The notes under the pieces: model-generated
Seen by the model: the letters and a program-made list of their open reading frames with translations, nothing else
Told to the model about the DNA's origin: nothing
Database searches by the model: none
In this document: piece after piece, positions 36,679 to 46,344 of the stretch
How positions within the stretch are numbered: position 1 is the first letter of the stretch
Layout of the letters: every line of letters begins with the position of its first letter
Position numbers and translations under genes: made by a program
Origin: Croceicoccus hydrothermalis
GTDB taxonomy: Bacteria; Pseudomonadota; Alphaproteobacteria; Sphingomonadales; Sphingomonadaceae
Assembly: GCF_022378335.1 (NCBI RefSeq)
Contig: NZ_JAIQCI010000004.1
Location: forward strand, 216,346 to 280,345
Direction of reading: 5' to 3'
Length of the DNA stretch: 64,000 nt

Positions 36679-36948
36679 GGTTTCGGTTCCTTCTCGTTAC
36701 GGCCTCGCGAAGGTGTCGGAAGAAGCGAGTGCCTGTTGACGAAGACCGGTCTATGCCGCCGCCCGCCGCGCCGCACGCCGCCTTCGCCCAGCGGCGCATT
36801 CGCGTCGTCCGGCGTCGAGCGTGGCCGACGAACGACCGACCGGCATCGGCAAACGACATGTCGGGGGTTGGGGCGGGGTCGGCGCGGTGCCGGGCCGCGC
36901 GTGTCGGCGGTGGGCGAATCGCCCTAATGGGCGTAGGCTGTGGCCGCG

Positions 36949-37215
36949 ATGGCGCTTATCCTCCCCTTCCTCCTCGGCATGATCAATTTCGCCATGCAGC
37001 GGGCCGCGCTCGAAAGCGGGCATCCGGCATTGGGCCGGATGCCATGGTTCGTTCACAAGCTGGGCGGGCGGATCGCGCTCGGCAGCGAGTTTGCGGTCCT
37101 GCTCGCCGCGATGCTGATGGTGGGGACGGGCGCGACCTGGGCGGGATGGGTCTATGCCGGTTATACCGCGGTGAATGCGGTGGCGGTCTGGCTGATCGTG
37201 ACGCGCCGGGTGTGA
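36949..37215 (+). CDS. small three-helix membrane protein
   Basis: 88 residues from the ATG; a GTG 9 bases upstream is an alternative. Three hydrophobic helices fill the protein (LILPFLLGMINFAM, FAVLLAAMLMVGTGA, VYAGYTAVNAVAVWLIV). I cannot assign a family. The 270 bases between the UrcA start and this start hold no recognisable gene or RNA. Confidence 0.6.
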   Translation: MALILPFLLGMINFAMQRAALESGHPALGRMPWFVHKLGGRIALGSEFAVLLAAMLMVGTGATWAGWVYAGYTAVNAVAVWLIVTRRV

Positions 37216-37288
37216 ACAATCCGGCCACGCTCGCGCAATATATTCGGGCGAGGGGGGAACCGGCCCGCCCATGCCGCGCTGTGAAGGC

Positions 37289-38137
37289 ATGAGTTCGCAC
37301 ATGCCTTTGTGGCTTCTGGTCAACGGAACCAGTGGCAGCCATCAGCAGGACCGTATCGAAATGCTGCGCGAGCGGCTCTCCCTCTCCGGCCGGGGGCCGG
37401 ACCGGATTCTCGATTGTCAGACAGACGGCATGCCCGATCGCGCCACGCTCGAAGAAGCGGGCGTCGGCACGCTGGCGGTGCATGGCGGCGACGGCACGAT
37501 CAACGGCGCGGTCATCAATGTCGAGGGGTGGGACGGGCAATTGTTTCCCCTGCCGGGCGGAACGGCCAATCTTCTGTGCCACAGGCTGTATAGCAACGTG
37601 GATCTGGAACGGATCGTCGCGCAATTCACCGCCGGCAACCTGTCCCGCCGCCGCATCGGTTGCGTGTGCTGCGACGCGGGGCTGGCGCTTTCGGAAATGC
37701 TGCTCGGCCCCGGTGCGAAATGGGCCGATGTGCGCGAGGACATGCGCGGCCACGCTATTGGCAAGTTCGTGGAGGACACGCTCGACGCCGCGGGGCAGAG
37801 CGTGAACGGGCCGATGGTCCGGCTGGTACGCCCGGCGCTGGGCAAGGCGGCGGGCTATTCGGGTGTGCGGCTGGTCCCGCGCTCCGACGATTTCGCGGTG
37901 GAGGGGTACGGTCCCGAAACGCTGGCCGATTTCCTGGCGCAGGGGGCCGCCGTCATCGCGCGCAATTTCCGCGAGGGACCGCATGAAACGCTCGCCTGCG
38001 TCGACAGGCTGGATTGCGAAACCGAGGGCGGCGAGCCGATCGCGATGATGATGGACGGCGAACGTTGCGAAGCGGACAGCCCGGTCACGCTCTGGCATCG
38101 GCAGCTCGAACTCGACATATTGGGCGAGCGCGCGTGA
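37289..38137 (+). CDS. diacylglycerol kinase-like (DAGK catalytic) protein
   Basis: About 282 residues from the second ATG; ATGs at 37271 and 37301 are alternatives. The nucleotide-binding motif GGDGTINGAV and PGGTANLLCHRL (GGT loop) belong to the lipid-kinase-like DAGK catalytic domain, preceded by LWLLVNGTSGSHQ. It may phosphorylate diacylglycerol or a related lipid; the substrate is not proven. It is followed 22 bases later by a metallophosphoesterase, a repeated pairing. Confidence 0.82.
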   Translation: MSSHMPLWLLVNGTSGSHQQDRIEMLRERLSLSGRGPDRILDCQTDGMPDRATLEEAGVGTLAVHGGDGTINGAVINVEGWDGQLFPLPGGTANLLCHRLYSNVDLERIVAQFTAGNLSRRRIGCVCCDAGLALSEMLLGPGAKWADVREDMRGHAIGKFVEDTLDAAGQSVNGPMVRLVRPALGKAAGYSGVRLVPRSDDFAVEGYGPETLADFLAQGAAVIARNFREGPHETLACVDRLDCETEGGEPIAMMMDGERCEADSPVTLWHRQLELDILGERA

Positions 38138-38159
38138 CACGCCACCGACAGGGAACACC

Positions 38160-39005
38160 ATGCTTCTATTTCATCTGAGCGATATTCATTTCGGGCTGGA
38201 GGACGTGGCCGCGCTGCGATGGGTCGCCGACGAGATCGAGAGCCAGCGCCCCGATGCGGTCGCCATCACCGGCGATCTGACGATGCGGGCGCGACACCGC
38301 GAATTCGACGCGGCGTGCAAATGGATCAGCGCGCTCAACGTGCCCGTCACGGTCGAGGTCGGCAACCACGACATGCCCTATTTCAACCCGATCGAACGGT
38401 TCCTTACCCCTTACAGGCGGTTTCGGGCGATCGAGAACCTGCTGGAAAAGGAGCTCGATCTGGCGGGGCTGGCGATCGTGCCGCTCAAGACCGCTGCGCG
38501 GGCGCAATGGCGGTTCAACTGGTCGAAGGGGTGGGTGACCGATTCGGCATTGAAGGAAACGCTCGCCGCGCTGGACCGCCTGCCTGCGGGTACCCGCGCG
38601 CTTGTCACCTGTCACCACCCGCTGGTGGAGGTGGGGACGCGCGGCACCGCGCTGACCCATGGGGGTGACAATGCGCTGCGCGAACTGGCGAAGCGCGGGG
38701 TGCTCGCCGTATTGTCGGGCCATGTGCACGATGCGTTCGATCTGGTGCAGGATACGGACGCCGGGCCGGTGCGCATGATCGGCGCGGGCACGCTGTCGCA
38801 GCGGCTGCGCTCGACACCGCCCAGCTTCAACGAATTGCGCTACGAAGGGGGCGAACTCACCGTCAATGTCCGCAATCTGGAGCGGATCGCCACGCCCGAC
38901 ATGCAGATCCGCGACGTTCCCGAAAATGCAAAGCCCCCGCGCGATCCGGGCGAACCCGTCGCCCCGGCCAATGCGGTGCCCGAGGTCGATCCGCCCGTGC
39001 ATTGA
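38160..39005 (+). CDS. metallophosphoesterase (calcineurin-like)
   Basis: 281 residues with AGGGAACACC before the ATG. All five metal motifs are present in order: HLSDIHFG, ITGDLT, VEVGNHDM, TCHHP and SGHVHDAF. Probably hydrolyses a phosphodiester or phospholipid headgroup. Co-occurrence with the DAGK-like gene suggests lipid phosphate turnover, which is inference. The tail (~245-281) is charged and Pro-rich. Confidence 0.9.
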   Translation: MLLFHLSDIHFGLEDVAALRWVADEIESQRPDAVAITGDLTMRARHREFDAACKWISALNVPVTVEVGNHDMPYFNPIERFLTPYRRFRAIENLLEKELDLAGLAIVPLKTAARAQWRFNWSKGWVTDSALKETLAALDRLPAGTRALVTCHHPLVEVGTRGTALTHGGDNALRELAKRGVLAVLSGHVHDAFDLVQDTDAGPVRMIGAGTLSQRLRSTPPSFNELRYEGGELTVNVRNLERIATPDMQIRDVPENAKPPRDPGEPVAPANAVPEVDPPVH

Positions 39006-39042
39006 TGCCCGGCCGATCCGCCACGCGCGTCGTTCGCGCATG

Positions 39043-39080
39043 AAAAAAGGGCCCGCCGCAATGGCAGGCCCTTTTCTTTT
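39043..39080. terminator. bidirectional terminator between metallophosphoesterase and rpsI
   Basis: GGGCC..GCC / GGC..GGCCC stem with loop GCAAT, one C/A mismatch, six A on one side and TTTTCTTTT on the other. It ends both convergent transcripts. Confidence 0.9.
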
Positions 39081-39098
39081 GCGATGGCTCGCGAGCGA

Positions 39099-39623
39099 TC
39101 AGCGCTTCGAGAACTGGAAGCTGCGGCGTGCCTTCGCGCGGCCGTACTTCTTGCGTTCTACGACGCGGCTGTCGCGGGTGAGGAAACCCTCGGCCTTGAC
39201 CGCGCTGCGCAGCGCGGGCTCGAACTTCGACAGGGCCTGCGCGATGCCGTGCTTGACCGCGCCGGCCTGACCCGAAAGACCGCCGCCCTTCACCGTGGCG
39301 ACGACGTCGTACTGACCTTCACGCTCGGTCACGCCGAACGGCTGATTGAGGACGAGACGCAAGGTGGGACGTGCGAAATACACTTCCTGATCGCGGCCGT
39401 TGACCGTGATCTTGCCGCTGCCGGGCTTGAGCCAGACGCGCGCGGTCGCATCCTTGCGGCGGCCGGTGGCGTAGGCGCGGCCCTGCGCGTCGATTTCCTG
39501 CTCGCGCAGCGGCGCGGTCGGGGCGGCGGGTGCGGTCGGCGCGGCGGTTTCGTTTTCCGCGATCTCGGTGCCTTGGGTCAGATCCTTGAGATCGGACAGG
39601 TCTTTCACTTCATTGTCAGCCAT
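39099..39623 (-). CDS. rpsI: 30S ribosomal protein S9
   Basis: 174 residues. The C-terminal ~128 form S9: [20 protein letters not shown], then the invariant [23 protein letters not shown] tail region (last residues end KR). About 46 extra residues at the N-terminus are acidic and Ala/Pro-rich ([18 protein letters not shown]). The extension resembles those seen in Sphingomonadales. Shares TAATG with rplM. Confidence 0.97.
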   Translation of the reverse strand: MADNEVKDLSDLKDLTQGTEIAENETAAPTAPAAPTAPLREQEIDAQGRAYATGRRKDATARVWLKPGSGKITVNGRDQEVYFARPTLRLVLNQPFGVTEREGQYDVVATVKGGGLSGQAGAVKHGIAQALSKFEPALRSAVKAEGFLTRDSRVVERKKYGRAKARRSFQFSKR

Positions 39624-40102
39624 TACGCACTAACCTTGTTCTTGCGATTGCGGGCGGCGACGTCGATCACCTCGGGCTGCTGACCATCGTGGGGATGTTC
39701 GGTGCCGTTGTAGAGATGCAGCGCCTTCATCTGCTGACGGCCGAGCGGGCCGCGCGGGATCATGCGTTCCACGGCCTTTTCGAGCACGCGCTCGGGGAAA
39801 CGCCCTTCCAGGATCTTGGCCGGGGTGGTTTCCTTGATGCCGCCGGCATAGCCGGTGTGCTTGTAGTAGACCTTGTCGTTCATCTTCTTGCCGGTGAAGC
39901 GGACCTTGCCCGCGTTCAGCACGATGACGTGGTCGCCGCAATCGACATGCGGGGTAAAGCTCGGCTTGTGCTTGCCGCGCAGGATATTGGCGATGATCAC
40001 CGCCACGCGACCGGCGACGAGGCCGTCCGCATCGATGATGTGCCATTTCTTTTCGACCTCGGCCGGCTTGATCGACCGGGTCTGGGTGCTGAGCGCCTTC
40101 AT
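39623..40102 (-). CDS. rplM: 50S ribosomal protein L13
   Basis: 159 residues from the ATG preceded by [43 protein letters not shown] and [15 protein letters not shown] are the L13 signature. L13 and S9 form the classic two-gene operon. It reads from a probable promoter about 70-100 bases upstream. Confidence 0.97.
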   Translation of the reverse strand: MKALSTQTRSIKPAEVEKKWHIIDADGLVAGRVAVIIANILRGKHKPSFTPHVDCGDHVIVLNAGKVRFTGKKMNDKVYYKHTGYAGGIKETTPAKILEGRFPERVLEKAVERMIPRGPLGRQQMKALHLYNGTEHPHDGQQPEVIDVAARNRKNKVSA

Positions 40103-40405
40103 GGCTTCAGTTCCTTCGTTTGGAATAATACGAGAATCGCGCCGGAACGAGTCCGAGCGCGAAGTGGGGGCGCTTTCGCGGTTTCCCCGTCGCAAGTCAA
40201 GCGAACGCGGGGGTTTGCGGAGAGGTAAAATAATACCGCCGTGATCGCCAGCCCTGTCGCGGGTCGTCTCTACCGGCCCTCGCCCCCGGCGCCGAGGAAC
40301 GAAGCGCGTGCCGGGGTTTTATCTTCGCATGATCCTTGCTTTGCGCCCATCCGCCGTGTCCCGCCGCCATCCCGATCCTCGGCGGCGGGCGGACGGGAAA
40401 CCGCG
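40103..40405. other. divergent intergenic region between rplM and the GH15 gene
   Basis: A ~300-base spacer. On the rplM side it holds the probable sigma-70 promoter listed separately. I see no tRNA, small gene or strong repeat. A reading frame continuous with the GH15 gene covers part of it, but has no ribosome site. Confidence 0.5.
40171..40201 (-). promoter_or_regulatory. probable promoter of rplM-rpsI
   Basis: On the minus strand CTTGACTT is followed 14 bases later by GCGAAAGC, a loose fit to the alphaproteobacterial TTGACGS-N10-14-GCTANAWC pattern. It is ~70-100 bases upstream of the rplM start, where a promoter is expected. Confidence 0.4.
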
Positions 40406-42199
40406 ATGAGCCAGCGCAGGATCGCCGATTACGCGATGATCGGCGATGGTGAGACGGCGGCGCTGGTCGGGCGCGACGGGGCCATCGAATGGCTGTGCTT
40501 CCCCCGTTTCGACGGGGAGGCGTGCCTGACCGCGCTTCTGGGGAATCATGAAAACGGGTGCTGGCGCATGATGCCCGACGGTCCGATCACCGCCACCGAC
40601 CGGCGCTATCGCGGCGAAAGCCTGATCCTTGAAACCGATCTCACCTGCGACACCGGCACGATCCGCATCGTCGATTTCATGTCGGAGCGGGGTGACACCC
40701 CCGATGTCGTCCGCATCGTCGAATGCATCGATGGCGAGGTCGAGCTGAAGAGCGAACTGGCCCTGCGTTTCGATTACGGGCGGGTCCATCCGCTCGTGCG
40801 GCAGGAGGATGGCGCGCGCGCATTGGCGATCAGCGGGCCGGACGGCGTCGCACTCGACTTCGACGATCCGATCGAATTTGCCGACCGGCGTTTCTGCACC
40901 AATCGGCGGTTGAAGAAGGGCGATAAAAGCCGCTTCGTGCTGAGCTGGTATCCAAGCCATGCGGAGGCGCCCTGCCGCGTCGACCCGGACCAGGCCCTGC
41001 GCGACACCGAGGCGTTCTGGGCCGAATGGATCGGCGATCTCGATTACGAAGGCGGGCATCGCGACATCGTCGTGCGCTCGCTCATCACGTTGAAGGCGAT
41101 GATCCACAGGCGCACCGGCGGTATCGTCGCCGCGCCGACCGCGTCGCTTCCCGAACGGCTCGGCGGGGAGCGGAACTGGGACTATCGCTTCTGCTGGCTG
41201 CGCGATGCGACGCTTTCGCTGCTCGCGCTCACCCGCATGGGGTTCGGAAAGGAGGCACGCGCGTGGATCGAATGGTTGCGCCGTGCGGTCGGCGGCGACC
41301 CGATCGACGTGCAGCCGTTCTATACCGTCACCGGCGATCACCGCACGCTGGAATGGGAGGCGCCCTGGCTTCCCGGGTTCGAGGAATCGACGCCCGTGCG
41401 TTTCGGCAATGGCGCGGTGGAGCAGTTGCAGCTCGACATCTATGGCGAGGTGATCGACGCGCTATATCAGGCGAAGCAGGAAGGCATCGCCGATGGCGAG
41501 ACGAGCGACCAGCTCATGCGCCTGCTCACCGCACGGGTCGAGGATTTGTGGGAGGAGCCCGACGCCGGCATCTGGGAAAGCCGGGGACCACTGCGTCATC
41601 ACACCTATTCCAAGGTCATGTGCTGGGTCGCGTTCGACCGTGCCGCATGCTGGTTCCGCGAGGACGATCCCGAACTGTCCGCGCATTATTGCGACCTTGC
41701 CGACAGGGTGAAGGCGCTGGTGATGGAGAAAGGCTGGAACGCGGAGCGCGGCAGCTTTGTCGGCGCGTTCGACCGGCCAGAACTGGACGCGGCGGTGCTG
41801 CGCCTGCCGACGGTCGGGTTCATCGACGCCTGCGATGACAAGATGATCGCGACCGTTGCCAGGATCGAGGCGGAGCTTTGCGAAAACGGGCTCGTGCGCC
41901 GTTACGATCCCGACGATACCGATGACGGCCTGACCTGCGGCGAGGGTGCGTTCGTCGCGGTCTGCTGCTGGCTCGGCGACGTGCTCTATCTTCAGGGGCG
42001 CGAGGATGACGCGCGTGCGATGCTCGACCGGCTGTGCGCGCGGTCCAACGATCTCGGCCTCCTTGCCGAACAGCTGGAGACCGGCGGCGACCGCCAGCTC
42101 GGCAATTTTCCGCAGGCGCTCTCGCATCTCGCGCTGCTCGGGCTGGCGGCGCGGATCGATTCCGCCCGCGGGCTCGACCGGCATACGGACGGGCGATAG
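40406..42199 (+). CDS. GH15 glycoside hydrolase (glucoamylase/trehalase-like)
   Basis: 597 residues starting at MSQRRIADYAMIG. An N-terminal beta-sandwich precedes an (alpha/alpha)6 barrel. GGERNWDYRFCWLRDATLSL is the GH15 substrate-binding segment, and a CGEGAFVAVCCWLGD motif near 515 carries a probable catalytic Glu. Relatives act on maltooligosaccharides or trehalose. The protein has no signal peptide, so a cytoplasmic role in storage sugar turnover is likely. Standalone gene. Confidence 0.9.
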   Translation: MSQRRIADYAMIGDGETAALVGRDGAIEWLCFPRFDGEACLTALLGNHENGCWRMMPDGPITATDRRYRGESLILETDLTCDTGTIRIVDFMSERGDTPDVVRIVECIDGEVELKSELALRFDYGRVHPLVRQEDGARALAISGPDGVALDFDDPIEFADRRFCTNRRLKKGDKSRFVLSWYPSHAEAPCRVDPDQALRDTEAFWAEWIGDLDYEGGHRDIVVRSLITLKAMIHRRTGGIVAAPTASLPERLGGERNWDYRFCWLRDATLSLLALTRMGFGKEARAWIEWLRRAVGGDPIDVQPFYTVTGDHRTLEWEAPWLPGFEESTPVRFGNGAVEQLQLDIYGEVIDALYQAKQEGIADGETSDQLMRLLTARVEDLWEEPDAGIWESRGPLRHHTYSKVMCWVAFDRAACWFREDDPELSAHYCDLADRVKALVMEKGWNAERGSFVGAFDRPELDAAVLRLPTVGFIDACDDKMIATVARIEAELCENGLVRRYDPDDTDDGLTCGEGAFVAVCCWLGDVLYLQGREDDARAMLDRLCARSNDLGLLAEQLETGGDRQLGNFPQALSHLALLGLAARIDSARGLDRHTDGR

Positions 42200-42333
42200 G
42201 CCTTGGTCTGGCAGGCTGGCGGCAGCCCCGTCCGCGGCCTCCACAACGCAGGCCATTGACGCGCGGTGCGGTCCGGTGAAAGACCGCGAATTGCGTCCCG
42301 GTGGACATTCTGCCGGCAAGAAGGCTGCACGAC

Positions 42334-43413
42334 ATGAACAACGACAATGCCAAACGTCCGTATCGGCGCGGGGTGGAACGGGGCGGGTTCATCGTCTTTC
42401 TCGCGCTCGTTACCATTGCCATGGTGTGGGTATCGTGGCCGTTCGTGTCGGCGGTGCTGTGGGCGATGCTGGCCGCCATCATGTTTCAGCCGCTCTATCG
42501 CCGCATTCTCGTCAATCTGGGGGGCAAGGAGAACCGCGCCGCGATCCTGACGCTGCTCGTCATCACCTTTGCGATCGTGGTGCCCGCCATCGCCATCGGC
42601 ACCATCGTGGTGGAGCAGGCGACGGCGATTTACTTCTCGCTGCTGGAAAATCCGGTCGATATTTCGGACTATTACGTCATCCTGCACGACAGCCTGCCCA
42701 TCCGCGTCCAGACCATGATTGACCAGTCGGGCTACGGCGATTTCGCGGCGATACAGGATCAGGTACTCGATTTCCTGCGGCAAAGCGCCGGTGTCATCGC
42801 CAGCCAGGCCGTCAGCATCGGGGGCAGCGCGTTCTCCTTTGCGCTGACTTTCGCGGTCGGGTTCTACGTCACCTATTTCCTGCTGCGCGACGGGCGGCAC
42901 ATGGTGCCGATCATCCGTGATTCCCTGCCGATGGACATCACCATCGCGCGCCGCCTGATGGACAGTTTCACCACCATCGTGCGCGCCACGATCAAGGGGT
43001 CCGTCGTCGTCGGCCTGGTTCAGGGGGCGCTGGGCGCCGTTACCTTCTGGATCGTGGGGGTGCCGTCGGCGCTGCTGTTCGGATTGTTGATGGCGCTGTT
43101 CTCGCTGCTGCCGGCGCTGGGTCCGGCGATCGTGTGGGTGCCGGTGGCGATCTGGCTGCTGGCGACCGGTGCGATCTGGCAGGGGCTCGTGGTGATCGCA
43201 TCGGGCGTGCTGGTCATCGGGCTTGCCGACAATGTGCTGCGTCCGATCCTGGTGGGCCGCGATACGGGCATTCCCGACTGGCTCGTTCTCGTCAGCACGC
43301 TGGGCGGGATCGCGACGATGGGCCTGTCGGGGATCGTCATTGGTCCGCTTCTGGCCGGGTTGTTCCTGTCCGGCTGGGCGATCATGCGCGAAAGGCGGAT
43401 GGCGCTCGATTGA
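42334..43413 (+). CDS. AI-2E-family permease (YdiK/PerM-like)
   Basis: 359 residues from the ATG with AAGGC. About eight membrane helices; the family core has YVTYFLLRDGRHMVPIIRD and a long final region with PALGPAIVWVPVAIWLLATG and DNVLRPILVGRDTGIPDWLV. Family members include autoinducer-2 exporters and Na+/H+ antiporters; which activity applies is unknown. It is convergent with a small gene. Confidence 0.9.
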   Translation: MNNDNAKRPYRRGVERGGFIVFLALVTIAMVWVSWPFVSAVLWAMLAAIMFQPLYRRILVNLGGKENRAAILTLLVITFAIVVPAIAIGTIVVEQATAIYFSLLENPVDISDYYVILHDSLPIRVQTMIDQSGYGDFAAIQDQVLDFLRQSAGVIASQAVSIGGSAFSFALTFAVGFYVTYFLLRDGRHMVPIIRDSLPMDITIARRLMDSFTTIVRATIKGSVVVGLVQGALGAVTFWIVGVPSALLFGLLMALFSLLPALGPAIVWVPVAIWLLATGAIWQGLVVIASGVLVIGLADNVLRPILVGRDTGIPDWLVLVSTLGGIATMGLSGIVIGPLLAGLFLSGWAIMRERRMALD

Positions 43414-43468
43414 GCGGCACCCGCCTTTCACGGACTTACATCGTCGGGACTGCGGTTAACTCAAGCGT

Positions 43469-43636
43469 TCAACGCGCCCCGTTGCTCCCCCGGCGGTTGT
43501 CGCCCTCGGCGCCGCGCGAGGTGTCGGTACCCTTGGGAAAATCGCCGCTGCGCTGGACCGAGCCGTTCTGCTCGCCGGTCTGATGCGCGGGACTCTTGTC
43601 CACGGTGTTCTTCGGTTCGTTGCCGTCCTTGCTCAT
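43469..43636 (-). CDS. 55-residue hydrophilic small protein
   Basis: A short reading frame with a good ribosome site (GGAGAGAACG, ending just before the ATG). The product starts MSKDGNEPKNTVDKSP and ends RRGSNGAR; it is rich in Asn, Gly, Lys and Asp, has no cysteine, no hydrophobic segment and almost no predicted secondary structure. I do not recognise a family. It might be a disordered stress-associated protein, but that is a guess from composition. It is divergent from the ABC transporter operon. Confidence 0.6.
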   Translation of the reverse strand: MSKDGNEPKNTVDKSPAHQTGEQNGSVQRSGDFPKGTDTSRGAEGDNRRGSNGAR

Positions 43637-43800
43637 CGTTCTCTCTCCATTCGTGTCGTTACCCGTTCAACCGGCGGGCGCCCGCATGGGTCCGGCGCAT
43701 GCGGCAGGGCGGGCATCACGTCCCACCATCGGAGGAAAAGATGCGCATTGAACCGGGGCGGCACACGCTGCTATCGCGAAGGGCACATGTCGGGGGAAAC

Positions 43801-44739
43801 ATGGATATTCTCAAAGTCACGCATCTGACCAAGCGGTTCGGCGACGTCCGTGCGGTCAACGATCTCAGCTTCGCGTTACAACCGGGGCGCATCTTCGGCT
43901 TTCTGGGCGGCAATGGCGCGGGCAAGACGACGACGCTGCGCATGGTGCTCGACATCATCCGCCCGACCGAAGGGCAGATCGAGATCGCCGGATGCGCGCC
44001 GGACAAGCGCGACAGCGCCGCGATCGGCTTCCTTCCCGAAGAGCGCGGCCTTTACGACAACATGACCGCGATCGACGCCATCGTCTACTTCGGGCGGCTG
44101 AAGGGGATGGACCGGCACGATGCGCGGACCCACGGAATGGAACTGCTCGACCGGTTCGACCTTGCCGACCGGGCGAAGACGAAGCTTTCGGCGATGTCGA
44201 AGGGCATGGCGCAAAAGGTGCAGCTTGCCACCGCGCTGGTGAACCGGCCACGGCTCCTGCTGCTCGACGAACCGTTTTCGGGGCTGGATCCGGTGAATCA
44301 GGGGCTGCTGGAACGCGAGATCCTCAATGCCGCGGCCGGTGGCGCGGCGGTCCTGTTCTCCACCCATGTGATGCAGCATGCCGAACGGCTGTGCGATACG
44401 CTGCTCCTGCTGAAAAAAGGGGAGAAGCGTTTCGAGGGCACGCTTACCGAGGCGCGCGCGATGCTGCCCGCCCGGATCGAGGCGGTTGCCCACGACCGCA
44501 TCGCGGCGCTTCCCGGCGTTCGCGCGGCGGTGGCGCAGGACGAGGCGAGCGTGGACGGGCCCGGCGGGGACGGACCATGGCGCCGCTACATGCTGGAGCT
44601 GGAACCCGGCATGGATGCGGGCGACGTGCTGGAGACCTGCACCGCACAAGGCGTGCCCCTGCGCCGGTTTCAGGAACGGCAGGCCAGCCTGCACGAGGTG
44701 TTCGTGCAGCTCGTGGGCGATGCGGAGATCGAGAAATGA
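43801..44739 (+). CDS. ABC transporter ATP-binding protein (NatA-like)
   Basis: 312 residues starting at MDILKVTHLTKRFG with GGGGGAAAC. Walker A GGNGAGKTTT, a degenerate signature LSAMSKGMAQK, Walker B LLLLDEPFSGLDPVN and the H-loop STHVMQHAE are complete. A C-terminal ~90-residue domain follows, as in NatA-type exporters. Overlaps the permease gene by ATGA. Confidence 0.93.
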   Translation: MDILKVTHLTKRFGDVRAVNDLSFALQPGRIFGFLGGNGAGKTTTLRMVLDIIRPTEGQIEIAGCAPDKRDSAAIGFLPEERGLYDNMTAIDAIVYFGRLKGMDRHDARTHGMELLDRFDLADRAKTKLSAMSKGMAQKVQLATALVNRPRLLLLDEPFSGLDPVNQGLLEREILNAAAGGAAVLFSTHVMQHAERLCDTLLLLKKGEKRFEGTLTEARAMLPARIEAVAHDRIAALPGVRAAVAQDEASVDGPGGDGPWRRYMLELEPGMDAGDVLETCTAQGVPLRRFQERQASLHEVFVQLVGDAEIEK

Positions 44740-46220
44740 AGGATATCCTGCTCGTCGCGGGGCGCGAGTTTCGGCAGATCGTTGCCATGCGCAGCTTCTG
44801 GCTCACGCTGCTGCTGCTTCCGGCGGCATTGGCGCTGGGCCCGATCGTCGCGCAATATTTGCAGGATGACGAGCCCACCCGCATCGCCATCGTCGACCGC
44901 GCCGGTGGCGAAGGTGGACAGGCGATCCGCGAACGCGTCACGCTCGAAGAGGGCCGCGCCGCACTTGCCGATCTGTCCCGCCATGTCGCCCGCTACGATC
45001 TGCAATCCGCCGATCCGCAGGCGCCCTGGGCGATGGGCGAACGCTGGTTCACGAAGGATGACGTGACCCGTTTCGAGACGGCGGGCGGCATGGACGCGGC
45101 CATGGCACGGTTGCGGGCGGCCAAGCCCCCCGCCACACCGGAATACGAACCGCCCGCCGCCGATTACGCAATCGTGCCATTGCCGCCCGTGCTGGCGCAG
45201 GTGCAGGAGGCGGATTTCGCCGACCGGGCGCAGGCCTATCTGGAGGATACGGACGACGACACCGGCCCCGAACTCATCGCCGAGATCGGCAGCGGCTGGC
45301 CGCGCGAGCCGGTGGTGCGCATCATATCGGACGACCGACCGCGCGGCAGCTTCGTCACCATGGTGCAGGACGTGCTGACCCGCGATTTGCGGTCGCGCGC
45401 GATGACGGACGCCGGCATGAACGCCGATGCCGCCGACGCGGTGCAGGATACAGCGCCCGCCATCGCCATCGTCACTCCCGCGCCGGGCGGCGGGGCGACC
45501 GAAACGATGCTGGTACGCTCCATCGTGCCGCTGGCCCTGTCCTACGTCTTGTTGATGGCGCTGCTGCTTTCGGGGAGCTGGATGCTGCAAAGCTCGATCG
45601 AGGAGCGCACCAACAAGCTGATCGAATCGCTGCTCGCCTGCATCCGGCCGGAAGATCTGATGTATGGGAAGCTCGCCGGCACGGTCGCGGTCGGGTTGGC
45701 GATGATTGCGTTCTGGGTGGTGTGCGCGGCCATCGCCATCTTCGCGGCGCAGGGGGTGGTGTCGCAATTCGTCGGACCGGCGCTCGAACCGCTGGCCTCG
45801 CCGGGGATCGTGCTCGCCATCGTGTATTTCTTTGTCGCCGGATATATCCTCGTGTCGATGCTGTTCCTCGCCATCGGCTCGCTCGCCAATTCGATGAGCG
45901 AGGCGCAGGGCTATCTCATGCCGGTGATGCTGGGCATCATGCTGCCCGTGTTCTTCACGCTTCAGGCCGTGATCAGCGGGAATGACGGGTTTGTCGTGCA
46001 GCTGTTCACATGGGTTCCGCTCTGGGCGCCGTTCACCGTGCTGGCGCGGCTGGGCACCGGAATAGAGACCTGGCAGATCGTGGGCACGGGCATCGTGCTG
46101 GCCCTGTTTCTCGTGGCCGAATTCGTGCTGCTGGGCCGGTTGTTCCGCGCGAGCCTGCTCTCCCAAGGGCAGAAGGCCGGTTTTGCCGAGCTGATCGCGC
46201 GGATGAAGCGCAAGGCATGA
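44736..46220 (+). CDS. ABC-2 type permease (NatB-like)
   Basis: 494 residues. One N-terminal membrane helix (FWLTLLLLPAALALGPIV) is followed by a ~220-residue extracytoplasmic domain and then five or six helices. EERTNKLIESLLACIRPEDL is the cytoplasmic coupling segment typical of NatB/ABC-2 permeases. Together with the upstream ATPase it should export Na+ or a small toxic compound; the substrate is unknown. Confidence 0.9.
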   Translation: MKDILLVAGREFRQIVAMRSFWLTLLLLPAALALGPIVAQYLQDDEPTRIAIVDRAGGEGGQAIRERVTLEEGRAALADLSRHVARYDLQSADPQAPWAMGERWFTKDDVTRFETAGGMDAAMARLRAAKPPATPEYEPPAADYAIVPLPPVLAQVQEADFADRAQAYLEDTDDDTGPELIAEIGSGWPREPVVRIISDDRPRGSFVTMVQDVLTRDLRSRAMTDAGMNADAADAVQDTAPAIAIVTPAPGGGATETMLVRSIVPLALSYVLLMALLLSGSWMLQSSIEERTNKLIESLLACIRPEDLMYGKLAGTVAVGLAMIAFWVVCAAIAIFAAQGVVSQFVGPALEPLASPGIVLAIVYFFVAGYILVSMLFLAIGSLANSMSEAQGYLMPVMLGIMLPVFFTLQAVISGNDGFVVQLFTWVPLWAPFTVLARLGTGIETWQIVGTGIVLALFLVAEFVLLGRLFRASLLSQGQKAGFAELIARMKRKA

Positions 46221-46344
46221 ACCGCGGGGCGGTGCAGCGGGGCGGCGCAAAAGCTGCCTCGACACCCCGCGGGGCGCGGCCTAGGACGCTACGCAGCCGA
46301 CGCGCCCCCATTTTCGCCCTCGACACAGAAAGCAACCGACGATC

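Noticed and set aside
41992..43431. 479-residue minus-strand frame over the permease gene
   Set aside because: It lies opposite a typical membrane protein and is full of Arg, His and Gln runs, a shadow pattern.
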